A model generated the notes under the pieces. That model was not told where the DNA came from. It saw only the letters and a list, made by a program, of their open reading frames with translations, and made no database searches. A stretch of 22,641 nt of DNA from a virus: positions 1-22,641 of IMG/VR virus record IMGVR_UViG_3300027733_000217; one strand, written 5' to 3'. Numbering within the stretch: the stretch's first letter is position 1; each line of letters starts with the position of its first letter. Made by a program: the position numbers and the translations under genes. Shown here piece by piece: positions 22,086 to 22,641 of the stretch.

Positions 22086-22196
22086 ATGCAAAATGTATTA
22101 GATTTCGTTTTCAACTTTCACTTCTTAGGAGGTTTTGTAGTTGGATTAGTTTTGAGACCATACCTTATGAAGTTGGTGGCAAAATTCACAAAGTAA
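22086..22196 (+). CDS. 36-aa hydrophobic small protein
   Basis: A 36-codon frame: MQNVLDFVFNFHFLGGFVVG, then LVLRPYLMKLVAKFTK. One membrane helix (about 5-23, with a Gly-Gly-x-x-x-Gly stretch) is followed by a basic amphipathic tail. It is enclosed by terminators on both sides (21966 and 22224), which supports a separate small transcription unit. The context before its ATG (aaacagaaaagacatg) is similar to that of the receptor gene (aaaaaacagcatg). Function unknown; too short for a family call. Confidence 0.55.
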   Translation: MQNVLDFVFNFHFLGGFVVGLVLRPYLMKLVAKFTK

Positions 22197-22223
22197 AAAG
22201 TAGATTATTAGTACTAATCAAAG

Positions 22224-22247
22224 AACCCCCTTAATTGGGGGTTTTTT
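22224..22247. terminator. Shared terminator between convergent genes
   Basis: aaccccc (22224-22230) pairs with gggggtt (22237-22243), loop ttaatt, followed by a T tract on the plus strand. It lies between the 36-aa gene (plus) and the 105-aa gene (minus, stop at 22252). The minus side has only a short A/T-rich tail, so it is clearest for the plus direction. A perfect 12-base palindrome (attagtactaat, 22207-22218) lies just before it. Confidence 0.8.
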
Positions 22248-22251
22248 ATTT

Positions 22252-22569
22252 TTAATTATCAAACTTTTCATCAAACATTTTACGAAATTTACCATGAGGT
22301 TTTTCTCTATACATTACCCTATCTCTATTGATAACTATTGGTCTTAATTTATTATAATCTTCTTTATTGAAAATTAAAATAACCTTATCTCCTTTAACCG
22401 TTACACTTAATGGTTTTGGATAAAATGGAAATTGATGATTTCTAAATTGAGGTCTTTGCTGAAAGTTTCCTCTCATTTCAACGTTACCTTCGTGTCTAAA
22501 TGGAGCTTGTTGTGAAAATGCGGCAATAGATGTAATCATCAGTAAGGCTGCGAATAATACTTTTTTCAT
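22252..22569 (-). CDS. Small secreted protein of unknown function
   Basis: 105 residues from the ATG at 22569. MKKVLFAALLMITSIAAFSQ is a typical Bacteroidota signal peptide. The mature protein starts Gln- and Arg-rich (GNVEMRGNFQQRPQFRNHQF), has one strand pair (PLSVTVKGDKVILIFNKEDY) and a basic tail. No family is recognised. The frame is open further upstream to 22617, but that extension precedes the signal peptide and contains the promoter-like box at 22584-22593, so the later ATG is preferred. Confidence 0.65.
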   Translation of the reverse strand: MKKVLFAALLMITSIAAFSQQAPFRHEGNVEMRGNFQQRPQFRNHQFPFYPKPLSVTVKGDKVILIFNKEDYNKLRPIVINRDRVMYREKPHGKFRKMFDEKFDN

Positions 22570-22583
22570 ATTGGTTTGTTTTA

Positions 22584-22593
22584 TATAAATACA
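22584..22593 (-). promoter_or_regulatory. Second-class promoter box for the small secreted protein
   Basis: Minus strand TGTATTTATA at 22593-22584, 16 bases (from the eight-base core) before the preferred ATG; no TTTG at the 20-base distance. Confidence 0.4.
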
Positions 22594-22641
22594 TTTGTGT
22601 AATATGATTGATAACACAAAACACCCTATTTTATACCGCTT

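Noticed and set aside
22570-22617. N-terminal extension of the small secreted protein
   Set aside because: It would put 16 residues in front of a standard signal peptide and covers the promoter-like box.

Overview
The window looks like part of the genome of a large T4-like tailed phage that infects a Bacteroidota (Bacteroidetes) host. The phage call rests on the gene set: a gp55-like late sigma factor, PhoH, a UvsW-like SF2 helicase, a DUF3310 protein, three phage-type 2OG-Fe(II) oxygenases, UV-damage endonuclease, Hsp20, an HD hydrolase, a deoxynucleotidase-like HAD protein and many short tightly packed genes. The host call rests on AT-rich DNA, Bacteroidota-style promoters (TTTG, 20 bp, TAnnTTTG), weak ribosome binding sites, a lipoprotein with a CSKED surface-export signal, and a large Oar/SusC-like TonB-dependent receptor. 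No tRNA, rRNA, CRISPR array, integrase or transposase was seen.

Layout. Positions 1-3017 (minus) hold three membrane or secreted proteins: a membrane-anchored protein, a 555-aa secreted protein with a cohesin-like end, and a secreted protein with a C-type-lectin-like domain that runs off the left edge. A terminator at about 3113-3152 separates them from a minus operon at 3179-4576 (membrane protein, gp55-like sigma, Dps-like protein). Next, 4629-8989 (minus) is one long operon: UV endonuclease, three 2OG oxygenases, cupin, and small proteins including one that resembles a peptide deformylase lacking its active site. 9046-10664 encodes a 59-aa protein and a membrane coiled-coil protein. 10762-13384 encodes Hsp20, an HD hydrolase, an unknown acidic protein, a surface lipoprotein and an NT5C-like hydrolase. 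13500-14689 carries PhoH and a small unknown gene. 14753-16930 carries a proline-repeat protein, DUF3310 and small proteins. 16994-18382 is the helicase. From 18455 the direction switches to plus for the TonB-dependent receptor (18677-21940) and a 36-aa protein. A small secreted protein on the minus strand closes the window.

Regulation. Seven promoters share one architecture (TTTG or CTTG, exactly 20 bp, then TATATTTG or TATCTTTG/A). They precede nucleic-acid, nucleotide and regulatory genes plus the receptor. A second motif, TATATTTATA without a TTTG box, precedes Hsp20, the membrane coiled-coil operon, the PhoH operon, the proline-repeat protein and small membrane or secreted proteins. With a gp55-like sigma under a first-class promoter, this suggests an early/middle versus late programme. 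Promoter positions also correct two start codons (DUF3310 and helicase).

The most unusual content is a set of cell-envelope proteins in a phage genome: a complete TonB-dependent receptor behind a leader with an intrinsic terminator, a probable surface-exposed lipoprotein, and several Sec-exported proteins. They may remodel the surface of the infected cell, for example to exclude other phages. That role is inference.
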